Part shown: positions 1 through 6,428 of the stretch, in pieces
How the letters are laid out: every line of letters starts with the position of its first letter
Position numbering within the stretch: the first letter of the stretch is position 1
Assembly (NCBI GenBank): GCA_934746185.1
Contig: CAKVEY010000029.1
Coordinates: forward strand, 1-13,009
DNA length: 13,009 bases
Source: an uncultured Clostridia bacterium
GTDB taxonomy: Bacteria; Bacillota; Clostridia; Christensenellales; UBA1242
Reading direction: 5' to 3'
Program-made: the position numbers and the translations under genes
Notes under the pieces: model-generated
The model's input: the letters and a program-made list of their open reading frames with translations, nothing else
Told to the model about the DNA's origin: nothing
Database searches by the model: none

Positions 1-6
1 TAGTAA

Positions 7-28
7 AATTTTATAACACAATAAAATT
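7..28 (-). terminator. Weak hairpin after tRNA-Gly
   Basis: An all-A/T perfect 8-bp stem (7-14 with 21-28, six-base loop) lies six bases beyond the CCA end of the tRNA. On the minus strand only a short TT run follows, so it is a poor match to an intrinsic terminator. It may simply mark the 3' processing or termination region of the tRNA transcript. Confidence 0.3.
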
Positions 29-33
29 AAATT

Positions 34-107
34 TGGAGCGGGTGATGGGAATCGACCCCACGCGGCCAGCTTGGAAGGCTGGACCTCTACCATTGAGCTA
101 CACCCGC
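34..107 (-). tRNA. tRNA-Gly (anticodon UCC)
   Basis: The reverse strand folds as a complete cloverleaf. The acceptor stem GCGGGTG (107-101) pairs with CACCCGC (44-38). The D arm contains GCTCAATGGTAGAGG, the T arm contains GGTCGATTCC, and the anticodon loop is CTTCCAA with anticodon TCC at 75-73, which reads GGA and, by wobble, other glycine codons. The discriminator base is U and the CCA end (36-34) is encoded in the DNA, as is common in Bacillota. Length is 74 bases including CCA. It lies downstream of the HIT gene on the same strand but has its own promoter. Confidence 0.97.
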
Positions 108-113
108 ATATAA

Positions 114-145
114 CTTTATTATAATAGCATTATTTTATAATAAAG
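114..145. repeat. 11-bp perfect inverted repeat over tRNA promoter
   Basis: CTTTATTATAA (114-124) is repeated as its exact reverse complement at 135-145 with a 10-base centre. It covers the -10 box and most of the spacer of the tRNA promoter. It contains only two G/C bases in total, so chance is possible in such A/T-rich DNA. It could be an operator, or a weak hairpin ending HIT transcripts. Confidence 0.5.
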
Positions 146-149
146 TCAA
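121..149 (-). promoter_or_regulatory. Promoter of tRNA-Gly
   Basis: On the minus strand TTGACT (149-144) is followed after 17 bases by TATTAT (126-121), preceded by TGC, an extended -10. Transcription should start around 114, a few bases before the mature tRNA 5' end at 107. This is a strong sigma-A-type promoter, as expected for a stable RNA. Confidence 0.85.
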
Positions 150-178
150 TTATTTTTAAAAAATTTTGTTTAAAAAGT

Positions 179-520
179 TTAGTTAAATTTGTCGCTTAGT
201 CTTTCTCCACCCAAAACGTGAATGTGCAAGTGATTAACTGTTTGACCAGCGTTTTCTCTTTGATTAATTACTAATCTATATCCATCTTCTAAATTTAGTG
301 CTTTTTCAATATCTTTCATTTTTAACATAATTTCACTAATTATGTTAGCTTTTTTATCGTCCATTTGGTTAATATAAGCAAAATGAGTTTTAGGTATAAT
401 TAAATAGTGTTTTTTAGCCATATGAGATATATCGTTAATTACAACAAAGTTTTCAGTTTCGTATAAAATATCGCTTTTAATTTCGCCTTTAATTATTTTA
501 CAAAAAATACAATCTTCCAT
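179..520 (-). CDS. hinT: HIT-family nucleotide-binding hydrolase (HinT type)
   Basis: A 113-residue protein of the histidine triad superfamily. HinT-type members bind purine nucleotides and hydrolyse AMP linked through P-N bonds, such as aminoacyl or lysyl adenylates, in the cytoplasm. The triad HLHIHVL has its histidines at residues 97, 99 and 101, the middle one being the expected nucleophile. An N-terminal CIFC (Cys4, Cys7) matches the zinc-binding pair of many bacterial HinT proteins. GYRLVIN and GGQ-like AGQTVNH precede the triad as in the family, and the length is normal. AAAGGAG sits at proper distance before the ATG and overlaps the end of the upstream Ig-like gene, whose stop codon is only 3 bases away, so the pair is probably cotranscribed and translationally coupled. 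The exact substrate cannot be read from the sequence. Confidence 0.93.
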   Translation of the reverse strand: MEDCIFCKIIKGEIKSDILYETENFVVINDISHMAKKHYLIIPKTHFAYINQMDDKKANIISEIMLKMKDIEKALNLEDGYRLVINQRENAGQTVNHLHIHVLGGERLSDKFN

Positions 521-523
521 TTT

Positions 524-1438
524 TTACTCCTTTACAATAATTTTTATTAAAACATACATATTATCATCGTCTTTTAAACTAATTTTTATAATACTTTCAC
601 CATAGTTGCTTGTAAATAACAAAACATTATTAAATTCTGTTTGAATAATTTGTGTATCATTGCCATTTTCTAAAATAATGGCATTCACATCTATATTAGA
701 TGAACTACCATCACTATTAAAAACTTCAATATTGTTTATACTACTTTGAGTTGTGTTTAAAATATAGTATTCACCATCTTTTTCTAAATTAGTAATTAAA
801 TAAGATTTATTATCAATTATTGTTACTTTAAAACTTTTTGTTATTGTACTCTCTTTATTACTAAAAGTAGCAGTAACGATTGTTTCACCTGCATTTATTG
901 GAGTTATTAAGCCATTAACATAGTTATAACTACAAATATTTTCGTTAGAATAGGTGATAACTGGCAAGGTGTTATATTCACTATAACATATAATTGGATT
1001 ATAAGTTGAATTATTATCTAAATTAATATTTATAACTTCTTTTTCAAAATAAAAGTTATCTGGCAAAGTTGCCTTTTCGGTTATAGAAACATCAATATCT
1101 TTTTCTATAAATGTAGTTCCATCACTAACTTTCAACAATACTTTTGTATCACCACAAGATTTTGCAGTTAAAATTTTATTATTACTAATATTAGCATAAC
1201 TAGTATTTACTACTAAACACATAACATTAGCATTTGCATTATTAGGGTAAATTGAATATAGTTCATTCAAATTAATTTTCTCACCGATTTCTAAACTTAG
1301 CCTGTCTTTGTATAGAATTAAATCTTTAAGTTTTATATTATTGCTATTAGTTAAACTAAATATAAAATATCCAACCACGGATAATACTAATAAAATTATG
1401 ATACAGGTAATCGTAATTTTCAATGCTGTCTTACTCAT
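524..1438 (-). CDS. Membrane-anchored protein with bacterial Ig-like folds
   Basis: A predicted 304-residue surface protein. Residues about 8-28 form one hydrophobic segment (TITCIIILLVLSVVGYFIF) after a short basic start, fitting an uncleaved N-terminal anchor with the rest outside the cell. The remainder is beta-rich with two stretches resembling group 2 bacterial Ig-like (invasin/intimin) domains. The first is around 45-120, with the recurring pattern 'LSLEIGEKINL...ILTAKSCGDTKVLLKV'. The second is around 135-210, with 'GLITPINAGETIVTATFSN'. A third, less clear beta region follows. The frame is open up to an ATG at 1504, but the start at 1438 is preferred because a promoter lies between the two and the extra 22 codons precede a normal anchor. 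There is no SD. The function is unknown; adhesion or cell-wall display is an inference. Confidence 0.72.
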   Translation of the reverse strand: MSKTALKITITCIIILLVLSVVGYFIFSLTNSNNIKLKDLILYKDRLSLEIGEKINLNELYSIYPNNANANVMCLVVNTSYANISNNKILTAKSCGDTKVLLKVSDGTTFIEKDIDVSITEKATLPDNFYFEKEVININLDNNSTYNPIICYSEYNTLPVITYSNENICSYNYVNGLITPINAGETIVTATFSNKESTITKSFKVTIIDNKSYLITNLEKDGEYYILNTTQSSINNIEVFNSDGSSSNIDVNAIILENGNDTQIIQTEFNNVLLFTSNYGESIIKISLKDDDNMYVLIKIIVKE

Positions 1439-1445
1439 ATAATTA

Positions 1446-1474
1446 ATTATACAAAATTTGACAAAAATTTCCAA
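1446..1474 (-). promoter_or_regulatory. Promoter of Ig-like gene, predicts leaderless mRNA
   Basis: On the minus strand TTGGAA (1474-1469), 17 bases, then a perfect TATAAT (1451-1446). The A of the ATG at 1438 is the eighth base after the -10 box, so transcription should start at or next to the start codon. No SD-like sequence occurs between them. The same spacing is seen at three other genes in this window. Confidence 0.72.
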
Positions 1475-1479
1475 ATAAA

Positions 1480-1509
1480 TTAACCAAAATATGATATATT
1501 TCATATAAA
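1480..1509 (+). promoter_or_regulatory. Possible promoter of superoxide dismutase gene
   Basis: TTAACC (1480-1485) and TATAAA (1504-1509) are separated by 18 bases. Transcription would begin near 1516 and leave a short leader carrying AAGGAG. The match is moderate, and other A/T-rich hexamers nearby (TATGAT at 1489-1494) are alternatives. Confidence 0.4.
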
Positions 1510-1530
1510 AATAAAGAAAAAAGGAGCAAT

Positions 1531-2028
1531 ATGATAAATATATTTACACAATCGCAACAAACTTATCTAAATTACATAAATTCGCACTACCCAGATGCTA
1601 TAAGTTATATACAAGGTAATAAAAATTTTCCAAACATAGAAGGCAAAGTTGAATTTTATAAAATAAATAAGGGAGTTTTGGTTTTGACCGAAATTAAAGG
1701 TTTACCACAAGAAAATGAAACAGGTGAGTTTTTTGCTATGCACATTCATAATGGTGATAACTGCAACCAAGATGCAGATGGGAATTTTGAAAACACAGGG
1801 CATCTAAACCCAGAAAACAAAAATCACCCCAATCATATGGGTGATTTACCAGTAATTTTGTCTAATGATGGTTATGCTTATAGCATAAATTTAACTAATA
1901 GATTTAACATATTAGATATAATCGGCAAAACTGTAATGATTCACCAAAACGCTGATGATTTTCGCACTAATCCGTCAGGGAATAGTGGAACTAAAATAGC
2001 GTGTGGAGTTATTGTAAAAAAGTGCTAG
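1531..2028 (+). CDS. Cu/Zn superoxide dismutase family protein
   Basis: A 165-residue protein with the full ligand pattern of Cu/Zn superoxide dismutases, which turn superoxide into oxygen and hydrogen peroxide. Visible ligands are the copper pair MHIH (His71, His73), the bridging histidine in GHLNP (His91), the zinc ligands His99, His102 and Asp105 in HPNHMGDLP, and the distal copper histidine in MIHQNADDF (His138). The disulphide cysteines are Cys78 and Cys158 (IACGVI). The active-site arginine before LACGVI is replaced by Lys155. There is no signal peptide or lipobox, unlike most bacterial members, which are exported. The start is supported by AAGGAG seven bases upstream. It is divergent from the Ig-like gene and convergent with the lipoprotein gene; the stops share CTAG. 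Activity in an anaerobe-like genome is inferred from the intact ligands only. Confidence 0.93.
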   Translation: MINIFTQSQQTYLNYINSHYPDAISYIQGNKNFPNIEGKVEFYKINKGVLVLTEIKGLPQENETGEFFAMHIHNGDNCNQDADGNFENTGHLNPENKNHPNHMGDLPVILSNDGYAYSINLTNRFNILDIIGKTVMIHQNADDFRTNPSGNSGTKIACGVIVKKC

Positions 2029-3215
2029 AATGACATATAATTTACGCTACTAGAATTTATAACATCTAATTCATTAGTTGAATATAAAATATTGTTTAGT
2101 GTTGAACCAACAGAATTATAAAATATTGAAAGACCAGTAGTTTGTAGATTATTCTTGCCAGAAGAATGGATAATAATTGCACCACTATTATACATATAAT
2201 TAAGTCCGGAGAATTTACCTTCGGCTTTTTTGTTTAAAAAATTAAGTTTTGTATCTTTAATTGCAATTTTGCTAATAGAATTTTTATAAAGAGAAACGCC
2301 TACATTTTCTTCTTCATTAAACGCAAGTTTAATTCCAAATATATTTTGTTGTTCGTTGTCATCGTTTACATAAACTACCGATTTACCAATGTTATTTATA
2401 ATATTTTTGCTAATGGTTGAATTTTTTATACTATTCGTTACTTCAATTCCACCAACATATAATTTTGTAAACCTATTTCCACAAATAAAAGAATTTTCAA
2501 CATCTTTAATTTTAATTGCAGTAGCAAAGCCAGTAAATTTACAAGAAATAACTTTTAGTCCTTTAATACTTTCAGCGTTAATACCAGCGAGAAGATAGTT
2601 ATATTTTGTATCGTCAAACGATATGACATTATTTTTAATTGTACTTTTTGTATTTAAACTTATTCCAATTATAGATATATTTTCACTTAAATTAGAGTAA
2701 GTGATATTTCCATCATTATAATAACCACCAATAATAACAAAACCATTTAGTTTTGTTTTGTCAGCACTTTCGCCCCCAATTACTAAGTTTTTATTGTTTA
2801 TTTCAAGGGGAGAAGTAAGGTTATATTCACCTTTTTTAATTAATATTATATCGCCATCACTTGCATTATTTATTGTTGTAACTAAATTTTCTTCACTATC
2901 GACTATTTTATTTGCAACAAAAACTGTAAAACTTGTAGTGAATTTGCCGTAACTTACAGTAATTTCTTTTTTACCACTAGTTGTTGAATCAAAACCTTTA
3001 AAATTAGCCGAACTATTGTAAATAGTAGTTAAGGCACTATCTGTTTTAATTCCTTTAAGTTCTAAACCACTTAAATCTAATTCTTCGTTTAAATTATACA
3101 CTAACTTATTTGGCATTTTATAAATATATAAATTTACAACTTCGTGAGTGCAACCAGTTAAGAAAAAAGCACCAAAAAAAACAATAAAAACTATAATTAA
3201 ACTCAATTTTTTCAT
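2025..3215 (-). CDS. Lipoprotein with Ig-like domain and parallel beta-helix
   Basis: A 396-residue predicted surface lipoprotein. Residues 1-18 are a lysine-led hydrophobic signal peptide followed by the lipobox LTGC, with lipidated Cys22. Residues about 30-100 resemble a bacterial Ig-like domain (YKMPNKLVYNLNEELDLSGLE, ending in ITVSYGKFTTSFTVFVANK). Residues about 105-390 are short repeating beta rungs with many Asn, Ile, Gly and Val ('ISIIGISLNTKSTIKNNVISF', 'LKVISCKFTGFATAIKIKDV', 'IKNSTISKNIINNIG'), the pattern of pectate-lyase-like right-handed beta-helices (PbH1 repeats). Such helices often bind or cleave polysaccharides, but no catalytic motif can be recognised. The start is set by the signal peptide. 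No clear SD precedes it; a TATAAT is 27 bases upstream. The gene ends in a four-base overlap with the convergent dismutase gene. Confidence 0.75.
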   Translation of the reverse strand: MKKLSLIIVFIVFFGAFFLTGCTHEVVNLYIYKMPNKLVYNLNEELDLSGLELKGIKTDSALTTIYNSSANFKGFDSTTSGKKEITVSYGKFTTSFTVFVANKIVDSEENLVTTINNASDGDIILIKKGEYNLTSPLEINNKNLVIGGESADKTKLNGFVIIGGYYNDGNITYSNLSENISIIGISLNTKSTIKNNVISFDDTKYNYLLAGINAESIKGLKVISCKFTGFATAIKIKDVENSFICGNRFTKLYVGGIEVTNSIKNSTISKNIINNIGKSVVYVNDDNEQQNIFGIKLAFNEEENVGVSLYKNSISKIAIKDTKLNFLNKKAEGKFSGLNYMYNSGAIIIHSSGKNNLQTTGLSIFYNSVGSTLNNILYSTNELDVINSSSVNYMSF

Positions 3216-3242
3216 ACATTAATATTTAACTTTAATAAGTAA

Positions 3243-3248
3243 ATTATA
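3243..3248 (-). promoter_or_regulatory. Possible -10 box of lipoprotein gene
   Basis: A perfect TATAAT on the minus strand, 27 bases before the ATG at 3215. At the expected -35 distance there is only ACTCTT-like sequence, part of the valS terminator stem, so the promoter would be weak or need an activator. The predicted leader of about 20 bases has only AAAG as a possible SD. Confidence 0.35.
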
Positions 3249-3258
3249 CATTTTTTAT

Positions 3259-3290
3259 ATAAAAAAAGAGTTATCTTTCAAACTCTTTTT
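3259..3290 (-). terminator. Rho-independent terminator of valS
   Basis: A 10-bp perfect stem (3281-3290 with 3263-3272) closes an eight-base loop and runs into a T tract on the minus strand. It begins seven bases after the valS stop codon. The stem is A/T-rich at its base and contains GAG/CTC in the middle. Confidence 0.8.
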
Positions 3291-3296
3291 ATTTGT

Positions 3297-5717
3297 TTAA
3301 TTGTTTTCATCAGGGACAATCTCACCAAAGGTTAGATTATATTCGCCTTCAATGTAATTTATTTTTTGTAGTCCACCAACACCTAATAGGTCAGCTTCGT
3401 TTTGTTTTATAAATTCTATTGCATTTTTATCTAATGTTATATCTAATTTAGATATGATTGTTTTAAGTGAAATTTTATTTTCGCTTTTATAGCCACGAAT
3501 ATCACTAACAATTTGAGTTAATAATTCACCATCTTTTAATAATGCTTTGTCAACATTTTCGCCAATATTTAAGTATTTAGAAATATGGATAGACTTACAA
3601 TTTTCTTTTTCAGCAAAATAAGATTGATAAATCTCTTCTGTTAAATGTGGCATAAATACGCTAAACATTTTAAGCATACCAAGTAAAACAATATATACAG
3701 CATACTGTGCACTTTCTTGACCATTTTTACCATAAATATCTGGGTTATAAAGTCGTCTTTTAACAATTTCTATATAGTTATCACAGAAATTCCAAAAGAA
3801 TTTTTCTAAACTACTAAGTGCTAAGGCGATATCATAGTTATCTAAGTTTTTAATAAAGTTTACATAAAGTTGTTTATATTCTTCTAAAATCCATTTATCT
3901 ATTGAATTTAATTCAACTTCTTTAAGTTCATAGCCATCTAAGAAAGATAGAACGAATTTGGAAGCATTCCAAAGTTTATTTGCAAGTTTTTTACCACTAT
4001 CGAAAGGAATTAGCGAGAAAGCAGTGTCTTTACCTAAACTTAAACTACTTGCCCAATATCTTGTAACATCGGCAGAATATTGTTTAATTATATCTTGTGG
4101 ACTATTTTTTCCGTTGCCACTTTTTTTAGATAGTTTGCTACCATCAGTACTTGTTACATAACCAGAAATCATTAAGTCTTTCCAAGGAAGTTTTCCAAAA
4201 TGATATAAACTTTTTACAACGGTGTAAAAGTCCCAAACACGAATATTATCGTGTGCATTAGGTCTTAAATTCATAGGAACCATATCATCATTTAAGCCCT
4301 TTTTAGTAAATAAATCAGTGCTAATTTGTGGAGTTAAAGAACTTGTTGCCCAAGTATCCATAACATCGGTTTCACCTTCAAATTCAGTGCAACCACAACT
4401 ACAAGGTTTATTAGGTTTTGTAACTAATGGGTCAACTGGTAGTTCGCTTTCATCGGCTATCATAATTTTGCCACAATTTTTACAGAACCAAACAGGGAAT
4501 GGAACACCATAAAATCTTTGACGAGAAATACACCAGTTCCATTGTAAGTTTTCTACCCAGTTAATAAATCTTGCACGCATATTTTCAGGGTGCCAGTTTA
4601 AATCGTAGCCTGCTTTAATTAATTCTTCTTTATGACTTAGAACATCAATAAACCATTGTTTTTTTACAGCAATTTCAATAGGAGTTCCACATCTTTCGTG
4701 CGTAGAAACAGCGTGAGTTAAATTATCTTGTTTAATTAATAAGTCTTCTTCTTTTAATTTTTCTATAATTGCTTTTCTTGCGTCAACTATTTTCATTCCA
4801 GCAAATTCGCCAGCAAGTTCAGTCATTCTACCAGCATTATTAAACGCTTCTTTAATCTCTAAATTATGTTTTCGTTGCCATTCTTTATCTACTGTATCGC
4901 CAAAAGTACAGCACATAACAACGCCAGAACCCTTTTCCATATCAACAAGTTCATCGCTTAAAACGGGAACTTCAAAATTAAAGTGTGGAACGACTAATTT
5001 TTTACCTAATAAATAAGCATTCTTTTTGTCATCAGGATTTATAAATACGCAATCGCAAGCAGGTAGCATTTCTGGTCTTGTTGTTGCAACAACAACATAA
5101 TCTTCTGTTCCACTAATAAAGAATTTTAAGTAGTTAAAAGTACTTTCAAGTTCTTTATCTTCAAGTTCACTTTGTGCAACAGCAGTTCGACATTCAGTGC
5201 ACCATAGTGCAGGACTTTCTGCGTGATAAATGTAACCTTTATTATATAAATCTATAAAAGATTTTTGACTAATTTTTTGAGTGTTTTTGCTAATTGAAGA
5301 GTAAGTGTTTTTTAAATTTGCTGAAAAACCAGCACTTTTATATAGTGCGTGAAATTCTTTTTCCAATTCGTGAGTAGTGTCTAAACAAAGATTAATAAAG
5401 TCTTGTCTTGGCATTTCGTATGCTCTAACTTTATGAGTTTTTTCAACATATCTTTCGGTAGGAAGTCCGTTATCGTCAAAACCAAAAGGAAAGTAAACAT
5501 TTTCACCTTTCATTCTATGATGACGAGCAATATCTTCAATATGAATATATGAAGATAAATGTCCCATATGTATTTTACCATTTACAGTTGGTGGGGGAGT
5601 ATCTATTGAATAAGTTTGTTTATTACTATTTTCTTCAAATTTATAAATATCATTTTCTTCCCAATAATCTTGCCATTTTTTTTCGCTTTCTAAAAAATTA
5701 TATTTTCCGTCTAACAT
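3297..5717 (-). CDS. valS: Valyl-tRNA synthetase, archaeal/Rickettsia-type
   Basis: An 806-residue class I synthetase that charges tRNA-Val in the cytoplasm. PPPTVNGKIHMGH (41-53) is the HIGH motif. FGFDDNGLPTERYVEK (78-93) is the signature of archaeal and rickettsial ValRS; ordinary bacterial ValRS has GTDHAGIATQ here. The CP1 editing domain holds ATTRPEMLPACD (211-222) and GSGVVMCCTFGD (263-274). Cysteine pairs at 173/176, 412/415 and 439/441/443 fit zinc knuckles. DVMDTWATSSLTPQ (451-464) is typical of valine-type tunnels. The KMSKS motif is KLSKK (528-532) followed by SGN. An anticodon-binding helical domain follows, but the C-terminal coiled-coil arm of bacterial ValRS is absent, as in the archaeal type. 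AAAGGAG precedes the ATG. Expression is controlled by the T-box leader upstream. Confidence 0.96.
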   Translation of the reverse strand: MLDGKYNFLESEKKWQDYWEENDIYKFEENSNKQTYSIDTPPPTVNGKIHMGHLSSYIHIEDIARHHRMKGENVYFPFGFDDNGLPTERYVEKTHKVRAYEMPRQDFINLCLDTTHELEKEFHALYKSAGFSANLKNTYSSISKNTQKISQKSFIDLYNKGYIYHAESPALWCTECRTAVAQSELEDKELESTFNYLKFFISGTEDYVVVATTRPEMLPACDCVFINPDDKKNAYLLGKKLVVPHFNFEVPVLSDELVDMEKGSGVVMCCTFGDTVDKEWQRKHNLEIKEAFNNAGRMTELAGEFAGMKIVDARKAIIEKLKEEDLLIKQDNLTHAVSTHERCGTPIEIAVKKQWFIDVLSHKEELIKAGYDLNWHPENMRARFINWVENLQWNWCISRQRFYGVPFPVWFCKNCGKIMIADESELPVDPLVTKPNKPCSCGCTEFEGETDVMDTWATSSLTPQISTDLFTKKGLNDDMVPMNLRPNAHDNIRVWDFYTVVKSLYHFGKLPWKDLMISGYVTSTDGSKLSKKSGNGKNSPQDIIKQYSADVTRYWASSLSLGKDTAFSLIPFDSGKKLANKLWNASKFVLSFLDGYELKEVELNSIDKWILEEYKQLYVNFIKNLDNYDIALALSSLEKFFWNFCDNYIEIVKRRLYNPDIYGKNGQESAQYAVYIVLLGMLKMFSVFMPHLTEEIYQSYFAEKENCKSIHISKYLNIGENVDKALLKDGELLTQIVSDIRGYKSENKISLKTIISKLDITLDKNAIEFIKQNEADLLGVGGLQKINYIEGEYNLTFGEIVPDENN

Positions 5718-5730
5718 AAATTTCTCCTTT

Positions 5731-5973
5731 AAAAAAAACTAAAAACCCTTATAGTATTTAGTTACTATAAGGGCGAATAATCGCGGTACCACCTTATCTT
5801 TATACTCTTTTAAAACTAACGCATTTTTCATTTCGCAAGTGTTCTACTATTCTTCTTCACTTGAACTCGTTTGCTACCTTCGGTTTAGCCATTTTAGGTT
5901 ATTTACAGCCCACGATAACCATTCTCTTTAAAACGCTTTAAACTTACTCTTCAAACTTATATATCGTTTCTCT
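5731..5973 (-). promoter_or_regulatory. T-box riboswitch sensing uncharged tRNA-Val
   Basis: The leader of valS contains the T-box sequence AAGGTGGTACCGCGA (5795-5781). Stem I includes GTTTG (5956-5952) pairing with CAAAC, an AGTA element on the 5' side, a GAA on the 3' side, and the specifier codon GUA at 5877-5875. An AGAGAAT...GGTTA apical part follows the usual plan. CAAGTG/CACTTG forms stem III. In the antiterminator, ATAAGG pairs with CCTTAT and GCG with CGC around the bulge TGGTACC. Its UGGU would pair with the ACCA end of uncharged tRNA-Val, in agreement with discriminator A. Uncharged tRNA-Val thus promotes read-through into valS. Confidence 0.93.
5733..5773 (-). terminator. T-box attenuator terminator
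   Basis: An 11-bp perfect stem (5763-5773 with 5746-5756), a six-base loop, and then a run of five T's, AG and eight more T's on the minus strand. Its 5' arm overlaps the 3' half of the antiterminator (CGCCCTTAT), so the two structures exclude each other. Confidence 0.93.
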
Positions 5974-5979
5974 ACATAA

Positions 5980-6008
5980 ATTATATTTTTTATTTAAAGT
6001 TTTGTCAA
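5980..6008 (-). promoter_or_regulatory. Promoter of valS T-box leader
   Basis: Consensus TTGACA (6008-6003) and TATAAT (5985-5980) on the minus strand with a 17-base spacer. Transcription should start near 5973, giving a leader of about 255 bases before the valS ATG. Confidence 0.9.
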
Positions 6009-6028
6009 TCAATTTTTAAAATTAAAAC

Positions 6029-6048
6029 AAAAAAAGGGATAACCCTTT
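6029..6048 (-). terminator. Terminator of HicB-like gene
   Basis: On the minus strand AAAGGG, a four-base loop TTAT, CCCTTT and then more T's. The 5' arm starts inside the stop codon region of the gene. The stem is short (six pairs) but has three G-C pairs and a good U tract. Confidence 0.75.
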
Positions 6049-6355
6049 AATCGTCAAATATATCATCATTAAAACTTTTTTCGTTTTCTTCGCCATCTAC
6101 TTCGGCATCTACTAGTAAAACTATTTCGTTTGTATGTTCATTTTTAACAACAACATAACTAGTAGCAAGTTCGATTTCATTATTTAAGTGCATACTAAAT
6201 TTAATATATGCTTCTAAATAATCTTTTGCACTTTTAAAAGCATCTTCAACTGTGTTTCCTTCAGTAAACACATCTAAGTCGTAAAACGCAACAGCATAAT
6301 TTGAACTATCTTCGTCGTAATATAACACTGCTGGGAAAACAAATTGTTGCTTCAT
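6047..6355 (-). CDS. HicB-antitoxin-like domain protein, orphan
   Basis: A 102-residue protein whose first 55 residues fit the HicB-like antitoxin fold: FPAVLYYDEDSSNYAVAFYDLDVFTEGNTVEDAFKSAKDYLEAYI shows the strand-strand-helix pattern with the D-D-V-x-T-x-G-x-T-x-E-A signature region. HicB proteins usually neutralise the RNase HicA encoded next to them. No HicA-like reading frame (short, basic, with a catalytic His) is found here. The C-terminal half lacks an HTH or ribbon-helix-helix DNA-binding domain and ends in a strongly acidic tail (about 85-102). AAGGAG precedes the ATG. The gene has its own promoter inside a long inverted repeat and its own terminator. A solitary regulatory or chaperone-like role is possible; function as a toxin-antitoxin pair is not supported. 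Confidence 0.75.
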   Translation of the reverse strand: MKQQFVFPAVLYYDEDSSNYAVAFYDLDVFTEGNTVEDAFKSAKDYLEAYIKFSMHLNNEIELATSYVVVKNEHTNEIVLLVDAEVDGEENEKSFNDDIFDD

Positions 6356-6364
6356 AATCTCTCC

Positions 6365-6417
6365 TTAACATAAACATTTTATCATAATTTATTTAAAAAG
6401 CAAAATGTTTATGTTAA
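6365..6417. repeat. 16-bp perfect inverted repeat around HicB-like promoter
   Basis: TTAACATAAACATTTT (6365-6380) recurs as its exact reverse complement at 6402-6417, with a 21-base centre. In minus-strand order the upstream arm ends in the -35 box and the downstream arm holds most of the -10 box and abuts the SD of the HicB-like gene. This could be an operator bound by a dimer, or an RNA hairpin made when transcription enters from the upstream gene. There is no U tract on the minus strand, so it does not look like a terminator. Confidence 0.85.
6376..6403 (-). promoter_or_regulatory. Promoter of HicB-like gene
   Basis: On the minus strand TTGCTT (6403-6398), 16 bases, then TAAAAT (6381-6376) preceded by TGA, an extended -10. 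Transcription would begin near 6369 and leave a leader of about 14 bases with AAGGAG. Confidence 0.55.
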
Positions 6418-6428
6418 TTTTTAAAAAA

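Noticed and set aside
1439..1504. ATG at 1504 as start of the Ig-like gene
   Set aside because: No SD, and the promoter of the gene lies between 1504 and 1438; the extra residues precede a normal anchor.
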